The notes under the pieces are model-generated. The model was not told where the DNA came from, ran no database searches, and worked only from the letters and a program-made list of their open reading frames with translations. The translations under genes and the position numbers were made by a program. Positions 7,412 to 15,886 of a stretch of DNA of 64,000 nucleotides are shown piece by piece. The stretch is from contig NZ_CP128399.1 in NCBI RefSeq assembly GCF_030389965.1, positions 682,001-746,000 of the forward strand, in the 5' to 3' direction. The DNA comes from Candidatus Chlorohelix allophototropha (GTDB taxonomy: Bacteria; Chloroflexota; Chloroflexia; Chloroheliales; Chloroheliaceae). Every line of letters starts with the position of its first letter. Position 1 is the stretch's first letter.

Positions 7412-10400
7412 ACTGCTATCCTATTCCCTTTACCGAATTGAAGTTGCGCCCCACCAAGAACTAGCAGACTGCTTGCGCCGTTGCGTAAATAAGCCTGCCC
7501 GTCAGAATTATAGCCGATCAGGTTGTAATAAAATTTGTTGCCGACTCCGCCTTCTGCCCAAATCCCATATTGAGTATTCCCGCTGATAAGATTCCCACCG
7601 ATTTGATTTCCCTCAGTTCCGAAACGATTATTATTCGCACCGGGAGCAAGCCGCACCCCCGTTCCATTTGAAGCAGGGTTCAGCCCATCAGCGCTACCAA
7701 GCCAATTACAGGTAACCGTATTATTGCTGCCGCTCAGGTGCAAGGCTGCCCCGCTAAAACCCGTAATCGAGAGTCCATTAATAGAGTTATTACCGGAGAG
7801 TTGCAAGGCATCACCGCTTAGCCCGTTTCCTGCCAGCAATCTCACTTTTGGTATGCCTCTACCTGTGGCAGTGTCGGCCCTACAACCTGCATCAACAGAG
7901 ACACCTGAAGTCAAGGCAGGCAATGACACATTAATCGTAAGTTGCGCCACATTAGAAGCGAAAGTGATCACAAGCGGATTGCCGTTAGTTGCTGCGCTTT
8001 TCAAGGCAAAGGACAGATTACCGCAAGTATCTGTGCCATCATCGCTGGTAAATTTGATTATATAAGGATTGCAACTGGTTTGAGTAAAGTCGAAGTCTGT
8101 AACCACCGCCTCATGGTCGCTGGCGCGTGAGAGGTCGCTGGCTAACTTACCGGCGTTAAGATGTACTATTGCGCTTGTTACTACCTGTGGGCTTAGCGTA
8201 TTGCTGTAAAAAATATGGTCAATCGTTTGGGCATTGCCCTCATAGATATAGGTATAACGCCCGGCAGTAAGCGCTACATTCTCGACAGCATCTATTAATC
8301 CCTGTGCCGGAGAAACGGGCAAGTCAGCCGCGCCTTGCTTCAAGATTCTAGCAGCAGCTGAAAATTCGTAATCGTTTAAGTCTCCGGTTACCACTACGCG
8401 GGCATTCGGGTCGGCAGTCAAAAGCATATTTACGAAAGTGCGTACCACCCGTGCCTGGTTCAATCGTTTTGCCTCTGTATTCAGGACGGGCGGTTGATTA
8501 CTTCCATAAAGTGAATCATCCCCAATCCTAGAATTGAAGTGATTGGCGATTACGATAAGCCGCTGCCCATTGAAGCTAAATTCACCCGCCAGCGGCTTAC
8601 GGCTATCCAGAAAGGCAGAATTGGTGGGGTCAACTCGCCCCGGACTGAGCGTTAGAGAGCCATCCGCATTGACTTGGGTGGCATCGGTTGGTCCCGCGCT
8701 ACCCCGCTCTACAAAGCTCAAACCCCGGTCGGTGCGATAGAAAAAAACTACTCGAATATTGCCGTTTATTGCCCCGCCATCCTGATTTGCCTGTGGGCTG
8801 ACATAACGCCAGCTATAAGCCGGACCACCCGCCGAACTGATAGCAACACTCAAGGCGCTCATATTTGCTTCAGCGGTAGTAATGCCAGTACCAGTGCCGT
8901 TGTCGTCCTGCACTTCTACTAGTGTTAGAATATCGGGCGCGCCCAGATTGAGCCGAATGTGGTCAGCGATTACAGCGAGGCGCGTTGCATTTTCCGGCAA
9001 AGCATTAAAATTCTCAATATTGTAGCTGGCAATTCGCAGATAATTGGAATTTGAAAGCGCCGTCAAACTGGTTTGAGGCGGACGTTGGCTGGTATCAATC
9101 GCGGTAATAGCAGCAACCGTCTGAAGCCGATATTGCCCTGAACTGCTGGAAGTTGAGCCATAATCGAGCAGCCCGGTGATAGGGGCAGTAATCCGGTCAC
9201 CAAGCGCTACTTGCGGGTTTGGACTCCCCAGCACGTTATTATCCACCAGAATACGCTCTGGGTTGAAGTCATCGCTAGAAATAGCAATAGCACTGCGCGT
9301 AGTAAAACCCGATGCGCCGATTCCATTATCCGGTACAATCCAGAACTCGCTGCCGGATGAAGTAGGTCCAACCACTACCGCATTATCCACTCTTACCAGC
9401 ATACCTTCCAGCGATTCGTAAAAATCCAGCGCGTCGGTAGTAGGGTCAAATGTAGAGGTCGAATAGATGGTAGCAAGCGGTGGTTGTCGGATGCCCGCCC
9501 CGCTTGTGGTAAGGCTGATTCTTACAGAAGTAGGTAAAAGCTGGCTCGCCCCTAAATCCGTTATAGTGGCGCTTGTGATTTCGGTTAAAGGCTGGTCGGC
9601 TGGCAAACGCTGGTATTCGGTAACAGCGCCACTGACTCGCACCCGATTTCCTACTGTTACGGTTGGTGTAGTGCTGGTAAAAACAAATATAGCATCTGAA
9701 GTATTATTGTTTCCATCGCCTGAAGGGTCTTGCATGAAAAAGCCCACGCCGCTACTGCTTTTTATTGCCGTTACAACTCCCTCAGTAGTTATCAACTGGT
9801 TTTCATAGGGCGAACGCAAGCCCGCGCCCTGAATAGTGTAAATCGGGGTGTAGCCAACGGGTGGAACACTAGGCGTAGGAGAAACGTTGCAAGGCGAAAG
9901 GGTAGTAGCCGAGTTTCGAGGTATTGGCGCAGTGATAGTAAAATCGCTGTTGTTATTGTTGGTTTCACGACAGCCCGCCGACAGACGTAAGGCGGCAGTG
10001 GTGTTGCTCAAGGCAGCTACGGGCGTATTTTCCGCGTTATCTGCGCTGCTGCCGTAGCCCACAAAATCAACAATATCAGCGTTAGGTAGGCACGCGATAC
10101 CACTCCCACAGACAAGATAGTTTGAAGTTCGTACCAGCGCCACTTTCCCGGTGGTTGCGCTCAGATTTATAGCGCCGGTAACATCGGGGGTTGGCAGATT
10201 GGTAGTACCACCAGTGCCACCGCCCTCCTGCACCAGAAAATATTGACCGGGCGCAATATTGCCGGAAAGTGACGTAGTTGCCCAACTGTTTCCGGTGGCA
10301 CTGGCATATTGCACCGTCCAGCCTGAAACGCTCACGGTGGCGCTACCACGATTAAAAAGCTCTATAAAGTCGTTGCGATAGGTAGAACCGCTGTTGCCGC

Positions 10401-10566
10401 CACCTCCATAAACTTGGCTGATAACTATATCAAGGCTTATGGCTGTAGCTTTTTGAGAAAGAATAGAGAGTCCCGGAACTAATAACAAGATGAACACGAA
10501 TATAAGAAGAAAAGATAAGTTCCGAAACTTTTTCTTCGCTTTAGTGGGTTGCTTGTTTAGCTTCAA
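7402..10566 (-). CDS. Large secreted multidomain protein: lamin-tail, EEP-type nuclease and beta-helix domains
   Basis: About 1054 aa. A basic N-terminus and hydrophobic segment (LSFLLIFVFILLLVPGLSIL) form a signal peptide, so the protein is exported. Residues about 50-230 are a lamin-tail domain (DIVISQVYGGGGNSG, NDFIELFNRG, DIVDFVGYG). An OB-like region follows (YTIQGAGLRSPYENQLI, FMQDPSGDGN). Residues about 520-840 are an endonuclease/exonuclease/phosphatase domain: LRIASYNIENFN, DILTLVEVQDDNG, NHFNSRIGDD, VVVTGDLNDYEF and SDHEAVVTDF carry the expected metal and catalytic residues. The C-terminus (about 850-1059) has parallel beta-helix repeats. Likely an extracellular DNase for nutrient or competitor DNA. 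No ATG is available: TTG at 10566 has AGGAAG six bases upstream; TTG at 10581 is the alternative. Confidence 0.85.
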   Translation of the reverse strand: MKLNKQPTKAKKKFRNLSFLLIFVFILLLVPGLSILSQKATAISLDIVISQVYGGGGNSGSTYRNDFIELFNRGSATVSVSGWTVQYASATGNSWATTSLSGNIAPGQYFLVQEGGGTGGTTNLPTPDVTGAINLSATTGKVALVRTSNYLVCGSGIACLPNADIVDFVGYGSSADNAENTPVAALSNTTAALRLSAGCRETNNNNSDFTITAPIPRNSATTLSPCNVSPTPSVPPVGYTPIYTIQGAGLRSPYENQLITTEGVVTAIKSSSGVGFFMQDPSGDGNNNTSDAIFVFTSTTPTVTVGNRVRVSGAVTEYQRLPADQPLTEITSATITDLGASQLLPTSVRISLTTSGAGIRQPPLATIYSTSTFDPTTDALDFYESLEGMLVRVDNAVVVGPTSSGSEFWIVPDNGIGASGFTTRSAIAISSDDFNPERILVDNNVLGSPNPQVALGDRITAPITGLLDYGSTSSSSGQYRLQTVAAITAIDTSQRPPQTSLTALSNSNYLRIASYNIENFNALPENATRLAVIADHIRLNLGAPDILTLVEVQDDNGTGTGITTAEANMSALSVAISSAGGPAYSWRYVSPQANQDGGAINGNIRVVFFYRTDRGLSFVERGSAGPTDATQVNADGSLTLSPGRVDPTNSAFLDSRKPLAGEFSFNGQRLIVIANHFNSRIGDDSLYGSNQPPVLNTEAKRLNQARVVRTFVNMLLTADPNARVVVTGDLNDYEFSAAARILKQGAADLPVSPAQGLIDAVENVALTAGRYTYIYEGNAQTIDHIFYSNTLSPQVVTSAIVHLNAGKLASDLSRASDHEAVVTDFDFTQTSCNPYIIKFTSDDGTDTCGNLSFALKSAATNGNPLVITFASNVAQLTINVSLPALTSGVSVDAGCRADTATGRGIPKVRLLAGNGLSGDALQLSGNNSINGLSITGFSGAALHLSGSNNTVTCNWLGSADGLNPASNGTGVRLAPGANNNRFGTEGNQIGGNLISGNTQYGIWAEGGVGNKFYYNLIGYNSDGQAYLRNGASSLLVLGGAQLQFGKGNRIAVHP

Positions 10567-10754
10567 GCTACTTCCTAGCAAAAGAATAAAATTCTGTTAG
10601 TGAAGGGGATATTGAACAGATAAAACTTCAAAAGCACTAGCATAAAATTGGGCGGGGGTTTAGCAAACACCTAGTTGTCTCTTTCCAAACTACATTCAAG
10701 AGATATAATGCCTATACCTCCGCCTGTCAGTCAGACCACTACATTGGCTGGCGC

Positions 10755-10982
10755 TTAAATTGATTTTCTGCCCACCAGTTTACCTAACAACAAGTAATCT
10801 TGCTGGGTCAGTCCAGCCGCAGGTAATAGCGACCAAGCACGCCCGCTCTGATAAACAGCTTTAAATGCCAGAAGAGTATCCGAATCATTCTGATTAAGCG
10901 CAAAATCCACGCCTAATTTCTGAATTTTGGCAGCCAATGCTTTGCAATTTGCCAAGATAGCAATCACTTCTTGATCGGTCAT
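10755..10982 (-). CDS. Small hypothetical protein, 75 aa
   Basis: No family recognised. A soluble, mostly helical small protein (MTDQEVIAILANCKALAAKI, then YLLLGKLVGRK at the end), without membrane segments or Cys motifs. The ATG at 10982 has AGGTGAG about 8 bases upstream, which supports real translation. It stands alone between the secreted nuclease gene and the response regulator gene, both on the same strand. Confidence 0.65.
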   Translation of the reverse strand: MTDQEVIAILANCKALAAKIQKLGVDFALNQNDSDTLLAFKAVYQSGRAWSLLPAAGLTQQDYLLLGKLVGRKSI

Positions 10983-11086
10983 AATTTTAACTCACCTCTT
11001 TCGCATCCCAGTGCCTTGTAGGGTAATTAACCCACTGTTTTAACCGTATTAAAACACCGTTAGAAATTAGAGTGAGCAGTTGTAAG

Positions 11087-11779
11087 CTATCCAACAATTA
11101 CAAGTTTGTAGCCACTTCCTCTGATAGTCTGAATCTGTGCAGAACTACCCTCAAGTTTATCCCGCACATGGGCTACATGAACATCGACGGTGCGGGTATC
11201 GCCAAAATACTCATAGCCCCACACAAGGTTCAATAAGCGATCGCGATCTAACACTATACCTGTATTTTGTGACAAAACTTTAAGCAAGTCAAATTCTTTA
11301 GCGCGTAATTCGATTAATTTCCCATTAACAGATACTTCGTGTCTGGCTAGGTCTATTCGGGTGTTGCCCAATTCAATTATTATACTTTTATCATTCAACG
11401 GGTCGGTGGTATGCTCAGAGCGTCTTAAAACCGCCTTGACTCTGGCTATTACCTCGCGCGGGTTGAAAGGTTTTGCCATGTAGTCATCTGCGCCCAACTC
11501 AAGCCCCACGATAGTATCTACATCATCGCCTTTGGCAGTTAGCATAATAATTGGGGTATTGCTCTCGCGCCTGATTTGGCGGCAAACCTCATAACCATCT
11601 AGTTCCGGTAGCATCAAGTCGAGCAGTATCAGCGCAGGGTTTAGCTGTTTGTGTAAACGCAGCGCTTCTCGCCCGTTAAAAGCCACCTCTACGTTATATC
11701 CTTCGTTACCTAGATAAATTTTAAGTAACTCGACGATATTGCGTTCATCGTCCACCACAAGAATTGTCTTGTCCGCCAT
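11087..11779 (-). CDS. OmpR/PhoB-family response regulator
   Basis: A two-component transcription regulator of 230 aa. The receiver domain (1-115) begins ILVVDDERNIVELLK (acidic pocket), has the phospho-acceptor Asp in ALILLDLMLPELDGYE, and the conserved Thr and Lys in IIMLTAKGD and DYMAKPFNP. The C-terminal winged-helix DNA-binding domain (about 130-230) ends TVDVHVAHVRDKLE and TIRGSGYKLV, typical of the OmpR class. No histidine kinase gene is adjacent, so it is an orphan by position. AGGAG lies 10 bases before the ATG at 11779. It follows the M20 peptidase gene by 14 bases and is probably co-transcribed with it. Confidence 0.94.
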   Translation of the reverse strand: MADKTILVVDDERNIVELLKIYLGNEGYNVEVAFNGREALRLHKQLNPALILLDLMLPELDGYEVCRQIRRESNTPIIMLTAKGDDVDTIVGLELGADDYMAKPFNPREVIARVKAVLRRSEHTTDPLNDKSIIIELGNTRIDLARHEVSVNGKLIELRAKEFDLLKVLSQNTGIVLDRDRLLNLVWGYEYFGDTRTVDVHVAHVRDKLEGSSAQIQTIRGSGYKLVIVG

Positions 11780-11793
11780 AACTGACTAAACTC

Positions 11794-12966
11794 CTATCCT
11801 AGCAACTCTAGCGCGGTTCGTTCCAGCACATCGGTTGCGGTATGAAGTTGGCTGATTTCGACCTTTTCATCGGTAGTATGCGCATCTTTCAAAGCGCCGG
11901 GTCCAAAGACGGTTGAATGTTGGTTTCCGGTGATAATTGCCAGCATCGCGGCATCAGTATATGCCAGAAAACCATGCTTTTCGGGCGCGTTTCCGGTTAC
12001 AGTAGTGTACGCTCTTTCAAACGCTTTTAGCAATGGAGAATCAGGGCGACATTCTACCGGGTGGCGCAATTCGGTGGGAGTGGTCAGTTCAAAACTTACC
12101 CCGTATTTATCCGCTGCTTTGCGTCCTACTTCTTCCAGATAGCTGATAATTTCATCGCTGCTGATAATAGGTGGGACGCGCATATCAATTTCAGCATTGC
12201 AAATTTCTGAAACAATGTTGGTTTTTACGCCACCCTGCAACTTGGAGACAATTAGCGAGGGCAAGCCTAGCAGGGGATGCGCTTTTAGTTTCGCCGGGAA
12301 GATTTTTTCTACTAAGTCGTACCAACCGAGCATCGCTTCCGCCATTGCTCGGTTCGCATCCGCGCCGAATTGCGGGTTGGCGGCATGCGCCCCGCGTCCC
12401 TTCATTTTGATGGTAAACCAGTACACTCCTTTGTGTGCCACGTTAAGGGTGCAATCGGTAGGTTCCATTGCCAGTAAATAAGCGTTCTCTTCAAGGGCGT
12501 GTATTCTGCCGATGTGGCTGATGCCTTTCATAGTGCTTTCTTCATCCACTGTGCAAGCCAGCACTAGGTCGCCCCGCAACTTCACGCCTGAATTCTTTAT
12601 GCGCTGGATGGCGACCATTGCCGCCGCTGTGCCACCTTTCATATCGCAAGAACCGCGACCATACAGATTGCCGTTTTCAATTTCTGCGCCGAATGGGTCA
12701 TAATTCCATTTATTGCGACCAATCGGTACGGTATCCATATGAGCCATATATACCAGCGGTTTGGATTCTCCTGCGCCCCGCAATCGCCCAATAACGTTTG
12801 CGCGTTTATTTTCCACCGGCAAGATTTGAACTTCCATGCCGATTTTTTTCATCCACCCCGTCATATATTCGCCCATCTCCGCTTCATCACCATTTGGATT
12901 CTCGCTAGGGATGTGTACCAATTCACGGGTTAATTCCACTACATCATCAGGATAACTGCGGGTCAT
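11794..12966 (-). CDS. M20-family metallopeptidase/deacylase (ArgE/DapE-like)
   Basis: A 390-aa di-zinc hydrolase of the M20 family. Metal and catalytic motifs are all present: VYMAHMDTVPIG (His and catalytic Asp), YGRGSCDMKGG (bridging Asp), CTVDEEST (catalytic Glu pair), AMEPTD, and a C-terminal His in TDEKVEISQLHTATD. The middle third is the usual dimerisation domain (VAHKGVYWFTIKMKGRGAHA). Members hydrolyse N-acyl amino acids such as acetylornithine or succinyl-diaminopimelate, or small peptides; the substrate cannot be told from sequence. Its position between a DUF2298 membrane protein gene and a response regulator gene gives no pathway hint. GTGGAGT lies upstream of the ATG at 12966. 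Confidence 0.88.
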   Translation of the reverse strand: MTRSYPDDVVELTRELVHIPSENPNGDEAEMGEYMTGWMKKIGMEVQILPVENKRANVIGRLRGAGESKPLVYMAHMDTVPIGRNKWNYDPFGAEIENGNLYGRGSCDMKGGTAAAMVAIQRIKNSGVKLRGDLVLACTVDEESTMKGISHIGRIHALEENAYLLAMEPTDCTLNVAHKGVYWFTIKMKGRGAHAANPQFGADANRAMAEAMLGWYDLVEKIFPAKLKAHPLLGLPSLIVSKLQGGVKTNIVSEICNAEIDMRVPPIISSDEIISYLEEVGRKAADKYGVSFELTTPTELRHPVECRPDSPLLKAFERAYTTVTGNAPEKHGFLAYTDAAMLAIITGNQHSTVFGPGALKDAHTTDEKVEISQLHTATDVLERTALELLG

Positions 12967-12980
12967 AACTACTCCACTCT

Positions 12981-15809
12981 TTATTTTAGGGCGTAAATTG
13001 TTACACCTTGTTGTTCATAAACAGGTTTCATAAATTGGCGGAATTTAGCAAGCCCTTCCGGGCTATACTCGTTATAGACAGAAGAATAAAGGGAGGCGCT
13101 GGCAGCTCCTGTCTCTATTAATCCCACATACACATATTTTACATTGTACTTTGCCAGCAATTGTTTTGCCAATGCTATATCGCCGGTATCATATATAGTT
13201 TTAATATCTTTGAAGCGTTGATTTACTTCAGCCATAGTAGCGGTATTGCCTCCGCGCCATTGTGCTTCATGGGATAGCCAACCCAATACGGTAGAATAGC
13301 CGCTAAAGGTTGCTATACGCGAATAGTTATTCCAATCACCACCCTCAGCCTCAAGCAACACCCCTTCAAAATTAGGATCGCTCGCTTTTTGCTGTCTTAG
13401 CCAATTAATGGCTGTGTAATCAGCGCCGTAGTATTGCGCTACCCATGCTTCGCCATCCAGTCCCTTGCGGTCGGCGTACCTGCCGCTCTTTTCGTAGGGA
13501 CCTAGTATGGGATAAACCATGCCACAAAGTACCAGTGCCAGCAGTCCGAACGCCCATAGCCAACGCCATGCCGGATATTTGCGTTCTTCAAGGCGGGAAA
13601 CTTCTAGTAACTCATCCTCGGAGTAATCAAATTTGCCTACTAGCCCACCTGCGGTTGCCAAAGCATATTCTGGCTGGACAGTTTTGGCGTAGTCACTTTC
13701 TTCTTCTGTGGTTTCAAAAGGCGCAAGTCGCCAGAGCCAAGCAATAACCCGCCAACTTGCGTATGCTCCTGCCAGCCCATACAAAAGCCATGTTTGATAA
13801 TAGAATTTGAAGATAGTATTAAAACGCGACTCAAAAATATCGCGCAGGTATATTACCTCGATTGTCCAGTTTATAACTACTGCCAGCAAGATTAGCGCCA
13901 GCGCAAAAATATCCGCGCTCATATGCCGGGCGTAGGGTTTGCGGATTTCGAACCATAACAATAATCCGGCTATGCTTCCCGCCATCACCAGCGGTCCGTA
14001 GAGTTCAAAATGTACCATCCAGCCTAGCAATACCAGCAGAACAGCAGCTACAAGCAGCGCGATTCTCAATTCAAAAGCCGGGCGCATAGAGCGAACGCTA
14101 ACAAGAATTTGCCTTACCAAATTGCCCGCCCCTATCGCTAAAACCGGCGCAGAAACCAGACCAACTGCCAAAGCTAATTCGAGGCTAATTTTTGTGATGA
14201 AAAGTAATTCTGACAGGATAAATAAACCCGCTCCTGCTAACAATGGCATAAAGTTGGCAGAGGAAAGCTTACTTGACATAATGTCATTATTATCGTTTTC
14301 GTCAAGATAGCGATAGGGTTCTTTCAGGTAAGGATATAATTTGATCAGCAAGAAACTTAGCAAAGGGAAAATGAAGATGCCAAAGACCAGAATGTAACCC
14401 CATAGCGGCGTGCGATCCCACGCCACCGCGCCGAATAGTTTGCCGATGGTGCTGACCAGCGGAATGCGGTTCACTGCGTCCGGTAATTCTTTTTCGCCTA
14501 CCAAAGAGGTAAAAGTGAGGTGAAATGGGGTGTATAGAAGCAGAGAAACCACGCCTAGCCTGAGTGAGAAGCCCAACCAACGCGCACCCCTTAGCCGAAA
14601 CTCATTGCGTGGGATTGCGCCACCCAATAGCGCTGCGCTCACCAACCCGCCTCTACCCTGTGCCTCTATTTCTTCAGCCCCGTGCCAGATTTCTCGCAAT
14701 AATGCTACGCCCACTACCAATAGCGTAAAGGTGGGGAAATCCCACGTATTGATGAAATACAGTGCGCCACAGGAAATGGACAATAACAAGAAGTTCAGGA
14801 TTCCTTCTGGGTTGCGCAGGGTCAGTGCGCCCCCGTCTGCCGGAGATAGCAGCAAATTCAGGGCGCTGGCTACCAGTAGCAATACAAAGGGTAGCGCCAT
14901 CACATGTGGGTGCATATCCGCCAACAAAAAGCTGAACATCGGAAATTCATTAATGGTCTGTCGCCACTCGTAAGTCCCGCCCGTAGTTGGCATATAGTCG
15001 TAAATGACTCGCGAGGGACTCCACCACGAAAAAAAGAAAGAGCCTGAATTGGGGTCGCGTTCCCCTTCACCCGGTCTCGGCGCAACCAACTGACGAATGA
15101 CCGAGAGATTTCCAAGCCAGCATAAGAACAGGCTAGCTGTCAGCCCCGCTAAAACTGCTGGAAAGCCTCCCTTGTTTCGGATAACCGCTACCAGATTGTA
15201 AACCAGTCCAAATGCCCCGCTTGCCAGCATTGCCATTATCATTGGGGTACTCAGGTTGAAGGTAATCGAGGGAGCAATGCCGCTCATTTTAGTGAGCAAG
15301 GCTATCATAAAGTGGCTGAAATAGTAATAATTGATGTTGTAACTGCTCATCCAAGGGTCGGCGGGTGGCAACTTATCGTGCAGCGCCATCGAATTGAGGA
15401 AAGCAAAATCCCCGAATTTTTCCTGATCGCGGATTTCGGGCATAAACGAACGCAGATTTACCAGATAATAATAGGCAAATATAAAGAGCAGTTCGATTAT
15501 AACCACCAACCAACGGTTGCGGCTGAACCATTCGCCCATTTCGGAGAGCAGTTTGCGCCCATCCTTGAGCAAGAGCCAAACGCCCAACCCACCCGGCAAT
15601 GCCAGCGTAACTACCCATCCGGTGAGGGAGGTGAACGGTAAGCCTAGCATCCCCGCAAACCAAACTACGAAAGAAATTAGCAGCAATCCCAGCGCTTTGC
15701 TGAAAGCGTAACCGCGCTCCGGCAAGTAACGAAAGAAGGTGAAAGTGAGGGGTAGTGTTACCAATCCGATTATTTCAAGCAGTAGCAGCCAGATGATGGA
15801 TTCAAGCAT
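12981..15809 (-). CDS. DUF2298 polytopic membrane protein (glycosyltransferase-like)
   Basis: A 942-aa membrane protein with many hydrophobic segments across its length. It starts with LLLLEIIGLVTLPLTFTFFR, and FGDFAFLNSM, YYFSHFMIALLTKM, QTINEFPMFSFLLADMHPHV and ARSNTIFKFYYQTWLLYG-type blocks are hallmarks of DUF2298 (YYY) proteins, which are found mainly in Chloroflexota and Archaea. The conserved acidic and His residues (Asp-Met-His-Pro-His) sit in predicted extracytoplasmic loops, and the family is related to GT-C/PMT-type glycosyltransferases, so a role in lipid-linked sugar transfer at the envelope is likely but unproven. The C-terminal part (about 740-942) is a soluble domain. The gene starts 14 bases upstream of the M20 peptidase gene start region and probably shares its transcript. 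Confidence 0.85.
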   Translation of the reverse strand: MLESIIWLLLLEIIGLVTLPLTFTFFRYLPERGYAFSKALGLLLISFVVWFAGMLGLPFTSLTGWVVTLALPGGLGVWLLLKDGRKLLSEMGEWFSRNRWLVVIIELLFIFAYYYLVNLRSFMPEIRDQEKFGDFAFLNSMALHDKLPPADPWMSSYNINYYYFSHFMIALLTKMSGIAPSITFNLSTPMIMAMLASGAFGLVYNLVAVIRNKGGFPAVLAGLTASLFLCWLGNLSVIRQLVAPRPGEGERDPNSGSFFFSWWSPSRVIYDYMPTTGGTYEWRQTINEFPMFSFLLADMHPHVMALPFVLLLVASALNLLLSPADGGALTLRNPEGILNFLLLSISCGALYFINTWDFPTFTLLVVGVALLREIWHGAEEIEAQGRGGLVSAALLGGAIPRNEFRLRGARWLGFSLRLGVVSLLLYTPFHLTFTSLVGEKELPDAVNRIPLVSTIGKLFGAVAWDRTPLWGYILVFGIFIFPLLSFLLIKLYPYLKEPYRYLDENDNNDIMSSKLSSANFMPLLAGAGLFILSELLFITKISLELALAVGLVSAPVLAIGAGNLVRQILVSVRSMRPAFELRIALLVAAVLLVLLGWMVHFELYGPLVMAGSIAGLLLWFEIRKPYARHMSADIFALALILLAVVINWTIEVIYLRDIFESRFNTIFKFYYQTWLLYGLAGAYASWRVIAWLWRLAPFETTEEESDYAKTVQPEYALATAGGLVGKFDYSEDELLEVSRLEERKYPAWRWLWAFGLLALVLCGMVYPILGPYEKSGRYADRKGLDGEAWVAQYYGADYTAINWLRQQKASDPNFEGVLLEAEGGDWNNYSRIATFSGYSTVLGWLSHEAQWRGGNTATMAEVNQRFKDIKTIYDTGDIALAKQLLAKYNVKYVYVGLIETGAASASLYSSVYNEYSPEGLAKFRQFMKPVYEQQGVTIYALK

Positions 15810-15856
15810 ATTTATTCAAGTATTCCCGTGATAAAATTTTGGATTTTGGCTACAGG

Positions 15857-15877
15857 CAAGGGGTTTAAAGCCCCTTG
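15857..15877. terminator. Hairpin between recG and the DUF2298 gene
   Basis: CAAGGGG (15857-15863), loop TTTAAAG, CCCCTTG (15871-15877): a 7-bp GC-rich stem just downstream of recG on the minus strand. There is no clear T tract on the minus strand, so it may be a weak terminator, processing site or attenuator. Confidence 0.4.
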
Positions 15878-15886
15878 TTTCAGTGT

